Shown here: positions 1 to 7,800 of the stretch, piece by piece | Position numbering within the stretch: the stretch's first letter is position 1 | Layout: every line of letters begins with the position of its first letter | From: Lysobacteraceae bacterium | Lineage (GTDB): Bacteria > Pseudomonadota > Gammaproteobacteria > Xanthomonadales > Xanthomonadaceae | Direction of reading: 5' to 3' | DNA length: 8,369 bases | Assembly (NCBI GenBank): GCA_027483745.1 | Contig: JAIXTZ010000102.1 | Location: 1 to 8,369 of the forward strand | The notes under the pieces: generated by a model | What the model saw: only the letters and a program-made list of their open reading frames with translations | Databases searched by the model: none | Told to the model about the DNA's origin: nothing | Translations under genes and position numbers: made by a program

Positions 1-1
1 C

Positions 2-1486
2 GACCCGGCCATCGTTGCCGCGGCCACGCTCTGGAACCGCTACATCGCCGACCGCCAGCTGCCCGACAAGGCCATCGACCTGATGGACGAGGCGGCCTCG
101 CGCATCCGCATGGAGATCGACAGCAAGCCGGAGGAGATGGACCGCAAGGAGCGCCGCCTGATCCAGCTGAAGATCCAGCGCGAGGCGCTGAAGAAAGAAA
201 AGGACGACGAATCGAAGCAGCGCCTCGCCGACCTCGAGGCCGAGATCGCCAAGCTGGAGCGCGAGTTCAACGACCTGGAAGAGGTGTGGAAAGCCGAGAA
301 GGCCATCGTCAGCGGTACGACCAAGGTGAAGGAGCAGATCGAGCACCTGAAGCAGGAGCTCGAGGCGGCGCACCGTCGGCAGGACCTCGCGCGTGCCTCG
401 GAGATCCAGTACGGCGCCTTGCCGAAGCTGGAGAAGCAGCTGGCCGACGCGCAGGCCGCCGAGACGAAGGGCTTCACCCTGCTGCAGGACAAGGTGACGG
501 CCGAGGAGATCGCCGAAGTCGTTTCGCGTTGGACCGGCATTCCGGTCAGCAAGATGCTCGAGGGCGAACGCGAAAAGCTGCTGAAGATGGACGAGGTGCT
601 GGCGGCCCGCGTGGTCGGCCAGCGCGAGGCCGTGCGCGCGGTGTCCGATGCGATCCGCCGTTCGCGCGCGGGCCTCTCCGACCCGAACCGTCCCAACGGC
701 AGCTTCCTGTTCCTCGGCCCCACGGGTGTCGGCAAGACCGAGCTGTGCAAGGCGCTGGCGAGCTTCCTGTTCGACACCGAGGAAGCCATGGTGCGCATCG
801 ACATGAGCGAGTTCATGGAGAAGCACTCCGTGGCCCGCCTGATCGGTGCGCCCCCGGGCTACGTGGGCTACGAAGAGGGTGGCTACCTGACGGAAGCCGT
901 GCGTCGCCGCCCGTACAGCGTGATCCTGCTCGACGAGGTCGAGAAGGCGCACCCGGACGTGTTCAACGTGCTGCTGCAGGTGCTCGACGACGGCCGCCTC
1001 ACCGACGGCCAAGGCCGCACGGTGGATTTCCGCAACACCGTGATCGTGATGACGTCGAACCTCGGCAGTCAGCACATCCAGGAGCTGAGCGGCGAAGGCG
1101 ATGCTGCCTACATCCAGATGAAGGCCGCGGTGATGGGCGTGGTGCAGTCGCACTTCCGTCCGGAGTTCATCAACCGCCTCGACGAGATCGTGGTCTTCCA
1201 CCCGCTGGGCCGCGAGCAGATCCGCGAGATCGCGCGCATCCAGACGGCCTACCTCGCCAAGCGCCTTGCGGAGCGGCATATCAAGTTCAGCATCGACGAC
1301 AAGGCGCTGGACGTCCTCGGCAACGTCGGCTTCGACCCGGTCTATGGTGCGCGGCCGCTGAAGCGCGCGATCCAGCAGCAGATCGAGAACCCGCTGGCGC
1401 AGAAGATCCTCGGCGGCGAGTTCGTCGCCGGCGACACCCTGCAGGTGAGCAGCGAGGGCGGGACGATCACATTCCGGAAAGCCTGA
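2..1486 (+). CDS. clpB: ATP-dependent disaggregase ClpB (Hsp100), C-terminal part
   Basis: This is the 3' part of clpB; the reading frame is open from base 2, so the start lies outside the window. The 494 visible residues correspond to a little over half of a normal ClpB of about 860. In order they hold the end of nucleotide-binding domain 1 (ending [15 protein letters not shown]), the charged coiled-coil middle domain (about fragment residues 45-160), and a complete second AAA+ domain. That domain has Walker A GPTGVGKT at fragment residues 239-246, pore loop [10 protein letters not shown], Walker [13 protein letters not shown] with the acidic pair at 311-312, an arginine-finger region [11 protein letters not shown] (R392), and sensor 2 [18 protein letters not shown]. 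ClpB is a cytoplasmic hexamer that threads aggregated proteins through its pore, with DnaK. All key residues are intact. It converges on the oligomer hydrolase gene 17 bases away and has no evident link to the hydroxybutyrate genes. Confidence 0.97.
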   Translation, partial: DPAIVAAATLWNRYIADRQLPDKAIDLMDEAASRIRMEIDSKPEEMDRKERRLIQLKIQREALKKEKDDESKQRLADLEAEIAKLEREFNDLEEVWKAEKAIVSGTTKVKEQIEHLKQELEAAHRRQDLARASEIQYGALPKLEKQLADAQAAETKGFTLLQDKVTAEEIAEVVSRWTGIPVSKMLEGEREKLLKMDEVLAARVVGQREAVRAVSDAIRRSRAGLSDPNRPNGSFLFLGPTGVGKTELCKALASFLFDTEEAMVRIDMSEFMEKHSVARLIGAPPGYVGYEEGGYLTEAVRRRPYSVILLDEVEKAHPDVFNVLLQVLDDGRLTDGQGRTVDFRNTVIVMTSNLGSQHIQELSGEGDAAYIQMKAAVMGVVQSHFRPEFINRLDEIVVFHPLGREQIREIARIQTAYLAKRLAERHIKFSIDDKALDVLGNVGFDPVYGARPLKRAIQQQIENPLAQKILGGEFVAGDTLQVSSEGGTITFRKA

Positions 1487-1493
1487 GCCGGAA

Positions 1494-1518
1494 GCGCCGG
1501 GGCCTAGCGCCCCGGCGC
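1494..1518. terminator. Bidirectional GC-rich hairpin between convergent clpB and oligomer hydrolase
   Basis: The sequence shows a perfect 10-bp stem, GCGCCGGGGC (1494-1503) pairing with GCCCCGGCGC (1509-1518), around a 5-base loop CTAGC. It begins 7 bases after the clpB stop. There is no T-run on either side, so it is not a classical intrinsic terminator. Hairpins without U-tracts are nevertheless common between convergent genes in high-GC genomes. The loop contains the stop codon of the minus-strand gene (1504-1506), so one arm is coding sequence. It could also act as a 3' end stabiliser for both mRNAs. Confidence 0.5.
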
Positions 1519-3243
1519 GTTGATCGTGCGGTCGCCCGGCAGCGGCGCGTCCTCGCGCAGGTGCGCCAGCATCGCGTCGAGTGCGGCGTAGGCCTGCGGC
1601 ATCAGGGGCACGTAGCGGGCGGCCAGCGCCGGATTGCCGAGGAAGGCGTCGAAGTGCTGTGCGCGCTCGATACGCCAGTAGCCGAGGCGCGCGCCTTGCT
1701 CGCGGGCGAACGCGGCGTAGGGCGCGCTCGTCTCCCACTCCGGCACGAGGCCGTCGTCGAGGCCGTGCAGCAGCAGGATCGGCAGGCCCTCGCGAGGCGG
1801 CAGGGCGCGGGTGGCGGCGATGGCGTCGCGCACTGCGGGGTCGTCCGTCGCCAGTGCGCGCAGGCCGAGCAGGCCCGCCATGCGGCCGTCGTCGCCGGGC
1901 GGGTCGAGCAGCACCACGCCGTTGCCGGGCGGAATACCGCTGCTGTCGCTCCACCACAGCGCGGCCTCCACGGGTGCGGCGGCAACAGGCGCGCCCTGCG
2001 CGTCGCGCACGGCGTAGCGGTAGCCGCTCGGCATGGCCTCGGCCGGCGTGCGCCGATAGGCCGAGGCGTAGCCCGACGCGACCGCGCGCCACAGGTCGAA
2101 GGCGACGCTCAAGCTGCCGGCGCGCATCGCCGCGTCGGTCCAGCCGGCGGCCTGCATCGCGGTCCACGCGTTCGTGGCCTGAGTCGCGACGTCCTCACCG
2201 TCGATCTGCCCGTGCGTGGCCAACGCCGAGCAGGCCGCGGCATAGGCCGGCGGCATCGCGCCGCCCGGCCGCAGCAGCGCGTCTTCATCGAAGTGCGGTG
2301 CGGCGAGTGTGCAGGGCATCAGCAGCGCGGCGTGGGTCGCCACGTCGAACAGCGGGCGCGCGCCCTCGACATGGATGTTGGGCGAGACGGCGACCACGCC
2401 GTCGATCCGCGGTGCGCCGTCGATATCGCGTCCGTCGGCCGCTTCGTCGCCCGCGGCGCGCAGCACCGCACCCGCCCCGTTCGAGACGCCGGCGGCGATG
2501 ACGATCAACGCGTCCGGGTCGATGCCCGTTTCGCGAACCAGTACCTCGCGACCGAACGCGGCGGCTTGCAGCACGTGGCGGCCCCAGTCGGCTTCCGGGT
2601 GGTCGCCGGAATGGGCGTGCGGCACGTGCACCGCATCGTCGCCGCTTCCGATCGGAACGCGCCGCCAGTCGGTGCCTGCACCCTTGTCGGTGTAGGCGAC
2701 GGCACAGCCTTTCGGCAGGCCCCAACCGCCGGCCAGCGCGATCGCGCCATAGACGCCGCGCGAGCCGGAGGAGGCGGTGACGACCAGGCAGGGGCGCTCG
2801 CGGTCGAAAGCGTCGGGCAATTGCAGCAGCAGGCGATGCGCATGCGTGGCGCCCGGCACGGTCGCACTGCCGTGGAACTCGCGGCCCGGCACCGGCCGGA
2901 GATCACCGTAGGCCGTGCCGAGTCCGCCGGCGGGGCTCACATCGGCGATGCCGCGCCAATTCGTCCAGACCGCGCGGCGCCGCAGCTCGGCGAAGGTGGG
3001 TGCGCTCGCGTCCGCCAGCGGGGGGATGGGGCCATGCAGGCCGTCGATGCCGAGGCCAGCGGTGAGCAGGTCGTCCCCGTCGCGATGGACGCTGTCGGCC
3101 GGCAGTGCGAGCGTGACAGCGATGGCGGGCGCCTCCGCGGGCGCACCACTGCGGGCCACCGAAGCCGAAGCTGCGAGCGCGATCGGCAGCAGGGCGGAGG
3201 CCAGACGAAGGGGGCCTGCGGGCGAGGGTGTTTTCGGGATCAT
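1504..3243 (-). CDS. Secreted D-(-)-3-hydroxybutyrate oligomer hydrolase
   Basis: This 579-residue alpha/beta hydrolase is recognised as a member of the 3HB-oligomer hydrolase family, which cleaves soluble 3-hydroxybutyrate oligomers released from PHB into monomers. Residues 1-38 look like a Sec signal peptide: an Arg at 13, hydrophobic stretch 14-30, then small residues and no lipobox Cys. Family landmarks include AYTDKGAGTD (183-192), HAHSGDHPEADWG (209-221), a lipase-box-like AGVSNGAG with probable nucleophile S254, HGLDDGLVP (493-501) with a candidate acidic residue D496 or D497, and AQHFDAFL (528-535) with probable catalytic H530. The ATG at 3243 is chosen because the signal peptide starts there; an upstream extension would run antisense through bdhA. 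No Shine-Dalgarno precedes it. It is divergent from bdhA, which uses its product. At 579 residues it is shorter than the roughly 690-720 I recall for Ralstonia-type members. The family call is firm; the substrate is inferred from the family. Confidence 0.87.
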   Translation of the reverse strand: MIPKTPSPAGPLRLASALLPIALAASASVARSGAPAEAPAIAVTLALPADSVHRDGDDLLTAGLGIDGLHGPIPPLADASAPTFAELRRRAVWTNWRGIADVSPAGGLGTAYGDLRPVPGREFHGSATVPGATHAHRLLLQLPDAFDRERPCLVVTASSGSRGVYGAIALAGGWGLPKGCAVAYTDKGAGTDWRRVPIGSGDDAVHVPHAHSGDHPEADWGRHVLQAAAFGREVLVRETGIDPDALIVIAAGVSNGAGAVLRAAGDEAADGRDIDGAPRIDGVVAVSPNIHVEGARPLFDVATHAALLMPCTLAAPHFDEDALLRPGGAMPPAYAAACSALATHGQIDGEDVATQATNAWTAMQAAGWTDAAMRAGSLSVAFDLWRAVASGYASAYRRTPAEAMPSGYRYAVRDAQGAPVAAAPVEAALWWSDSSGIPPGNGVVLLDPPGDDGRMAGLLGLRALATDDPAVRDAIAATRALPPREGLPILLLHGLDDGLVPEWETSAPYAAFAREQGARLGYWRIERAQHFDAFLGNPALAARYVPLMPQAYAALDAMLAHLREDAPLPGDRTINAPGR

Positions 3244-3255
3244 CGCGGCAGTCTG
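3244..3255 (-). promoter_or_regulatory. Candidate leaderless -10 element of the oligomer hydrolase gene
   Basis: Reading on the minus strand, CAGACT is followed by exactly 6 bases (GCCGCG) and then the ATG. A hexamer ending 6 bases before +1 is in the standard -10 position if the A of the ATG is the first transcribed base. No purine-rich ribosome site and no convincing -35 box are visible. The call rests mainly on the same arrangement recurring at bdhA and the response regulator. Confidence 0.28.
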
Positions 3256-3294
3256 CGATCCGGTGCGGTGCGGGCCATCGTACTTTCGTCCAAA

Positions 3295-3317
3295 GGCCGG
3301 CCGGCCGCGCGCGCGGC
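3295..3317. promoter_or_regulatory. Overlapping perfect palindromes in the divergent intergenic region
   Basis: Two self-complementary blocks overlap here: GGCCGGCCGGCC (3295-3306) and GCCGCGCGCGCGGC (3304-3317). The second contains five consecutive CG steps (3306-3315). They lie just upstream of bdhA, where a -35 to -10 spacer would fall, and within 52 bases of the oligomer hydrolase start, so a bound dimeric regulator could affect both genes. This is a candidate operator only: GC-rich palindromes also arise by chance at this composition. The rest of the 85-bp gap (3244-3328) holds a short direct repeat of CGGTG at 3261-3270 and nothing else recognised. Confidence 0.28.
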
Positions 3318-3328
3318 AAGCTGGCGCC
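3317..3328 (+). promoter_or_regulatory. Candidate leaderless -10 element of bdhA
   Basis: CAAGCT (3317-3322) is followed by GGCGCC and then the bdhA ATG at 3329, giving the same hexamer-to-ATG distance of 6 bases as the neighbouring starts. There is no Shine-Dalgarno sequence. A -35 box is not recognisable because the expected region is the GGCCGG palindrome. The block AAGCTGGCGCCATG differs by one base from that at the response regulator. Confidence 0.3.
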
Positions 3329-4123
3329 ATGACTGATCGATTCCTCGAAGGCCGCATCGCGCTCGTGACCGGCGCCACCTCCGGCATCGGCCTCGCGGTG
3401 GCCGAAGCCCTCGGCGCCGCCGGTGCGCAGGTCCACATCAACGGCCTCGGCACGCCCGAGCAGATCGCCGCGGCGCTGGCCGCGATCCGGGCGGCCGGTG
3501 CGCCGTCCGCTTCGCACCACGATGCCGACCTGCGCGACCCCGACGCCATCCGCGCGATGATGGCGGCCGTCGGCACCGTGGACGTGCTCGTCAACAACGC
3601 CGGCATCCAGCACACCGCATCGCTGGCCGAGATGCCCGACGAGCGTTGGGACGCGCTGATCGCCATCAACCTCAGTGCCTGCTTCCACACGATGAAGGCA
3701 GCGATGCCCGGCATGGCCGAGCGCGGCTTTGGTCGCGTCATCAACATCGCCTCGGTGCACGGCCTGGTCGCGTCGGTGAACAAGGCGCCCTACGTCGCGG
3801 CGAAACACGGCCTGATCGGGCTGACGAAGGTCGCCGCGCTGGAGATGGCCGCGCAGGGCTCGCGCGCCTCGGGCGGTGTCACCGCCAACTGCGTGTGCCC
3901 GGGCTGGGTGGAAACGCCGCTGATCGAGCCGCAGATCGCCGCGAAGGCCGCTGGAGCAGACCGCGACACCGGTATCCGCGCGCTGCTGGCGGAAAAGCAG
4001 CCCAGCCTGCGCATGACGTTGCCGGCGGAAATCGCGGCCCTTGCACTGTGGCTCTGCCGTCGCGAGGCCCACAACCTCAATGGCGCGGCCCTGCCGGTGG
4101 ATGGCGGTTGGACGGCGCAGTGA
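3329..4123 (+). CDS. bdhA: D-3-hydroxybutyrate dehydrogenase (SDR family)
   Basis: This 264-residue cytoplasmic short-chain dehydrogenase oxidises D-3-hydroxybutyrate to acetoacetate with NAD+. The sequence shows the cofactor motif TGATSGIG (14-21), NNAG (89-92), N114, and catalytic S142, Y155 and K159. It also has the residues that mark hydroxybutyrate dehydrogenases among SDRs: Q94 in NAGIQHT, H144, K152, W193 in CPGWV, Q202, and a C-terminal LPVDGGWTAQ with W261. The numbering to K159 matches, from memory, the Pseudomonas fragi enzyme; afterwards it is shifted by an extra six residues or so in the loop at 175-183. The start at 3329 gives the canonical short N-terminus before the first beta strand; the longer open frame upstream is ruled out because it crosses the divergent intergenic region and antisense coding. 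The response regulator starts 17 bases downstream, so cotranscription is possible. The divergent oligomer hydrolase would supply its substrate. Confidence 0.93.
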   Translation: MTDRFLEGRIALVTGATSGIGLAVAEALGAAGAQVHINGLGTPEQIAAALAAIRAAGAPSASHHDADLRDPDAIRAMMAAVGTVDVLVNNAGIQHTASLAEMPDERWDALIAINLSACFHTMKAAMPGMAERGFGRVINIASVHGLVASVNKAPYVAAKHGLIGLTKVAALEMAAQGSRASGGVTANCVCPGWVETPLIEPQIAAKAAGADRDTGIRALLAEKQPSLRMTLPAEIAALALWLCRREAHNLNGAALPVDGGWTAQ

Positions 4124-4128
4124 GCGGC

Positions 4129-4140
4129 TAAGCTGCCGCC
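4129..4140 (+). promoter_or_regulatory. Candidate leaderless -10 element of the response regulator
   Basis: TAAGCT (4129-4134) is followed by GCCGCC and the ATG at 4141. It is the best -10 match of the three similar starts, and no Shine-Dalgarno is present. A weak -35-like TTGGAC sits at 4108-4113 with a 15-base spacer, but it encodes the conserved end of BdhA and so may be fortuitous. If active, the regulator would have its own promoter besides any read-through from bdhA. Confidence 0.35.
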
Positions 4141-4782
4141 ATGCACCACCTGCTGATCGTCGACGACCACCCGCTGTACCGCTTGGCCCTGCGGCAGACG
4201 CTGGCCGCCGGCTTGGCCGGCGCGCGTATCGATGAAGCCGGCGATTTCGCCGGTGCCCAAGCCGCGCTGGCCGAATCGCCGGACACGGACCTCGTGCTGC
4301 TCGACCTGCAACTTCCGGGCACTCACGGCCTCCTTGCCTTGGGTGAACTGCGCGCCGCGCATCCGGGCGTGGCGGTGGCGATCCTGTCCGGCCAGGACGA
4401 TCCGGCCACCGTGCGTCGCGCGCTGGCCATGGGCGCCTGCGGTTACCTGACCAAACACGCCGGCACCGAGGAACTGCATGCCGGCGTGCGTGCCCTCTTG
4501 GCCGGCGAGACGTGGATGCCGTCGGCCTTGCGCGAGCTGTTGGCGCGCACGCCGCGCGACGACGCGTCGGAATCGCTGGCCGCGCGTCTTGCGACCCTCT
4601 CGCCGCAGCAGTTGAAGGTGCTGCAGCGCGTCGCCGACGGGCGGCTCAACAAGCAGATCGCCGATGAGCTCGGCATCCAGGAGCGCACGGTGAAGGCCCA
4701 CCTCACCGTCGTGTTCGAGAAGCTCGGCGTGCGCAATCGCACGCAGGCCGGCGTGCTGCTGAGCGGCCTCTCAGGCGAGTAG
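4141..4782 (+). CDS. NarL/LuxR-family response regulator, CrbR/ErdR-like
   Basis: This 213-residue two-component regulator has an N-terminal receiver domain (about 1-120) with acidic pair D8/D9, phospho-acceptor D55 in LVLLDLQLPG, S83 and K105. Its C-terminal LuxR-type helix-turn-helix (about 150-212) has the recognition region KQIADELGIQERTVKAH followed by LGVRNRTQA. All phosphorylation residues are present, so it should be a phosphorylation-controlled transcription factor. The helix-turn-helix wording resembles CrbR/ErdR, the NarL-type partners of SLC5-type kinases that activate acetyl-CoA synthetase and related genes. It lies 17 bases after bdhA on the same strand and ends 31 bases from the convergent stop of such a kinase, the obvious partner. 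Likely targets, by position only, are bdhA, the oligomer hydrolase and the depolymerase. The family is certain; the specific orthology is an inference. Confidence 0.93.
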   Translation: MHHLLIVDDHPLYRLALRQTLAAGLAGARIDEAGDFAGAQAALAESPDTDLVLLDLQLPGTHGLLALGELRAAHPGVAVAILSGQDDPATVRRALAMGACGYLTKHAGTEELHAGVRALLAGETWMPSALRELLARTPRDDASESLAARLATLSPQQLKVLQRVADGRLNKQIADELGIQERTVKAHLTVVFEKLGVRNRTQAGVLLSGLSGE

Positions 4783-4790
4783 CGCTGCCG

Positions 4791-4806
4791 ACCGCGGACC
4801 TGCGGT
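4791..4806. terminator. Short inverted repeat between convergent regulator and kinase genes
   Basis: ACCGC (4791-4795) and GCGGT (4802-4806) can form a 5-bp stem with a 6-base loop in the 31-base gap between the two convergent stops. There is no T-run on either side. It is the only candidate for a shared terminator here, but the stem is short and could be chance. Confidence 0.25.
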
Positions 4807-4813
4807 TCGCGTT

Positions 4814-7800
4814 TCAGCCCCGCGCCATCGCCGCCAGCAGGGATTTCAGCCGCAGCGGTTTCAGCGGCTTGGTCAGCGGCGTGGCGCCGACGGCCAGCAC
4901 GGCCTGGCGCACCGTTTCGCCGTGGTCGGCGCTGACGATGATCCCGGCCCCACGGGGGTGGCGCAGGGCCAAGGCCTGGTGCAGGACGTCGCCGGTGGCG
5001 CCGTCGTCGAGGTGGAAGTCGAGCACCCAAGCCTGCGGCGACAGCGCGCTGGCCGCCCGCAGGGCGTCGTCCGGCGTCGACGCCGTCCGCACCGTGGCAC
5101 CCCAGCCTTCGAGGAGCTGACGGGTGGCGTCGAGCACCAGCGTGTCGTTGTCGACGACCAGCACGCGCAGCGGCAGGTCGGGGGTGGCGTCGGCGGTGGG
5201 CGCGGCGGTGGCGGTGGCGGTAGCGCGCGGCGCCACGCGGGCGAGGGTGATCGAAAACACGCTGCCGCGCCCCGGCCGCGAGCGCAGCGCCAGCGGGGCG
5301 TCGAGCAGGCGCGCGAGGCGGTCGGCGATGGCCAGGCCGAGGCCGAGGCCTTGCCCGCCGCGCTGCAGGCGACGGAATTCCTCGAACACCAGGCGCTGCT
5401 GTTCCGGGGCGATGCCGATGCCGCTGTCCCAGACTTCGATGGCCAGCGCGCCGCGGCCGCGACGGCGCACGCCCAGCACGATGCCGCCGCGCGACGTGTA
5501 GCGCACCGCGTTGGCGAGGAAGTTCTGCAGCACGCGGCGCAGGAGCTGCGGGTCGCTGCGCACCCAGGCGGTCGTCGGCACGCAGCGCAGCGAGAGGCCC
5601 TTCGCCTCCGCCATGACGCCGGCTTCCCGCGCCAGCCCGTCGAGCAGCGGCTGCAGAGGCAGGTCGACGGGCTGCGCCGCGAGGCCGCCGGCATCCAGTC
5701 GCGAGATGTCGAGCAGGCCACCGAGCAGGTCTTCCGCCGATTCCAGCGCGCCGGCGATCCGAGCGACCTGCGGCCCCACGCCCGCGTCCTCGCTGCGCTG
5801 GGCCAGGGCATCGGTGAACAGGCGGGCGGCGTGCAGCGGCTGCGTGAGGTCGTGGCTCACGGCGGCGAGGAAGCGCGTCTTCGCCTGGTTCGCGCGTTCG
5901 GCTTCGGCCTTGGCTTCCACGAGTTCGCGCGTGCGCTCGTCGACGCGGGCTTCGAGGGTCTCGGCATCGCGGCGCAGGGCATCTTCGCTGCTGCGGAACA
6001 CCGTGACGTCGGTGAAGGTGGCGACGAAGCCGCCGCCGGGCATCGGTTCGCCACGGATCTCGATGACCGCGCCGCCGATGCGACGCTCGCTCAAGTACGG
6101 CGTGCCGGCGCGCATGTGCGCGAGGCGCTGCTCGAGGCCGCGCGCAACGTCGATATCGCCCGTCAGCCCGCGACGCAGGTTGTGTTCCACCAGCGCCGCG
6201 ACGGGCAGGCCCACCTGCAGCAGATCGTCCGGGTAGCCGAAGATCTCGCGGTAGCGACGGTTCCACACCACGAGGCGCAGGTCGCGGTCGACCACGCTGA
6301 TGCCTTGGCTCATGTGCTCGAGCGCCACCTCGAGCAGCTGCTGGTTGAAGCGCAAGCCCTGCGTCGCCTCGTCGACGAGCTCGGCCACCTGCTCCGGCGC
6401 CGGGCCGCTGGGCTGCCGCAGCGCATCGAGCAGCAGGCGCGCCGACGAGGCGCCGACGACGGCGGCCAGTTCGCGCTCCACACGGGCCAACTGCGCCACC
6501 GGCAACAGCCCGGTGGCGGGCGCATCGCGAAGCGCGGCGTCGAGGCGATCCGTGGCCAGAAAGCGTGAGGCCAGCCGCTTCACCGCCGCGACATCGAGCG
6601 GGCCGTCGCGACGGTCGTCGGCCGCGCCGCGCCAGCTGGCCAGCAGCAGCGGCAGCGCGGTGCCGACGAGCAGGCTGGCGGCGACGCCGCGGCTGAGCGG
6701 GCTCCAGCCGCCCAGACCGAACAGGCCTTGCGGCGACAGCCACGCCCATCCAAAGGGCGCACTGTGTTGGTCGATGAGCGTGAAGCCCATCGGCTCGGCC
6801 ACGCCGGGCAGCAGCACCCAGGCCCAGGTGAGGAAGCCGGCGACCAGACCGACGATCACCGCCCAGGGCGGGGTCTGCGGCCGCCACAGGGCGAACCCCA
6901 CCGCCGGCGCCAGCGTGCCGAGGCCGGAGAACGAGAGCGCACCGAGGTCGGCGAGCGCGCCGTCGTCGCCCAGCACGCGGCTGTAGCCCCAGGCCAAGGC
7001 CAGCACCGCAGCGATCGCGAAGCGACGCTGCCGCAGGACCACGCCGCGCAGGTCGCTGTCGCCGGCGTGCCAGCCGCCGCGCAGGCGCAGCGGCGTGATC
7101 CAGTGGTTGCCGATCATCACGCTGAGCGTCAGCGTGGCGAGGATCAGCATGCCGGTCGCCGCCGACAGCCCGCCGAGGAAGGCGAGCAGGGCCATGCCGG
7201 GCGCACCGTCGGCCAAGGGCAGGGCCAGCACGTAGAGGTCGGCAGGCACGCCCAACGCGCCGAGCGTGGCTTCACCGGCCATCGCGAGCGGCAGCACCGG
7301 CAGCGCGATCAGCACGAGGTAGAGCGGGAAGAGCCAGCGCGCGGTGCGCAGATGGCCTTCGTCGCGCGCTTCGACGATGCCCACATGGAATTGGTGCGGC
7401 AGCGTCAGCATCGCCAGCGCGCCCAGCAGCACCAGGGCGGGGAAGCCGTCGGTGCCGCCTTCGACGACGGGCAGCGGTGTGTCGGACCAGCCGCCGGGCC
7501 GCATCAGCAGCCACAGCCCGAGGCCGAGCATCGCGGCGAGCTTCAGCAGCGATTCCGCCGCCATCGCCAGCACGAGGCCGCGGTTGTGCTCGACGGCCGA
7601 CGCCCGGCGCGTCCCGAACAGCATCGCGAACGCGCCGAGGGCGATCGCCACGTAGAGGGCGCTGTCCTGTTCCGGTGGCGCGGCGAGGTCGCTGCCGCGC
7701 GTGACCAGGCCATGGCTCATGGCCACGGCCTTCAGCTGCAGCGCGAGGTAGGGAACCATGCCGATCACCGCGATGGCGGTGACGGTCGCGGCCAGCGCCG

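Noticed and set aside
40..816. 258-residue open frame antisense to clpB
   Set aside because: It is Ser/Arg-rich and is the mirror of the coiled-coil codons of ClpB; no start signal or domain is seen.
2915..3328. N-terminal extension of bdhA to a start at 2915
   Set aside because: It is antisense to the oligomer hydrolase and would put about 138 non-SDR residues ahead of a canonical SDR N-terminus.
286..3336. 1016-residue open frame on the plus strand overlapping clpB and antisense to the oligomer hydrolase
   Set aside because: It runs out of frame through clpB, across a terminator and antisense through a recognised gene. The translation is dominated by Arg, Gly and Ala with no domain. Long spurious frames are expected at this GC content.
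3244..3783. N-terminal extension of the oligomer hydrolase to a start at 3783
   Set aside because: The extension would lie antisense inside bdhA and cross the divergent promoter region. The start at 3243 opens directly with a signal peptide.
3790..4701. 303-residue minus-strand frame antisense to bdhA and the response regulator
   Set aside because: It overlaps two clearly recognised genes and has no recognisable domain.
6187..6194. CCACCAGC, the complement of the E. coli Chi octamer
   Set aside because: It is a single occurrence in GC-rich coding sequence, expected by chance, and Chi specificity is not known for this organism.
4443..6887. 814-residue minus-strand frame through the kinase gene and antisense to the regulator
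   Set aside because: It is a different frame of the kinase region. The kinase frame carries all catalytic motifs, while this one is Arg/Pro/Ala-rich without a domain.
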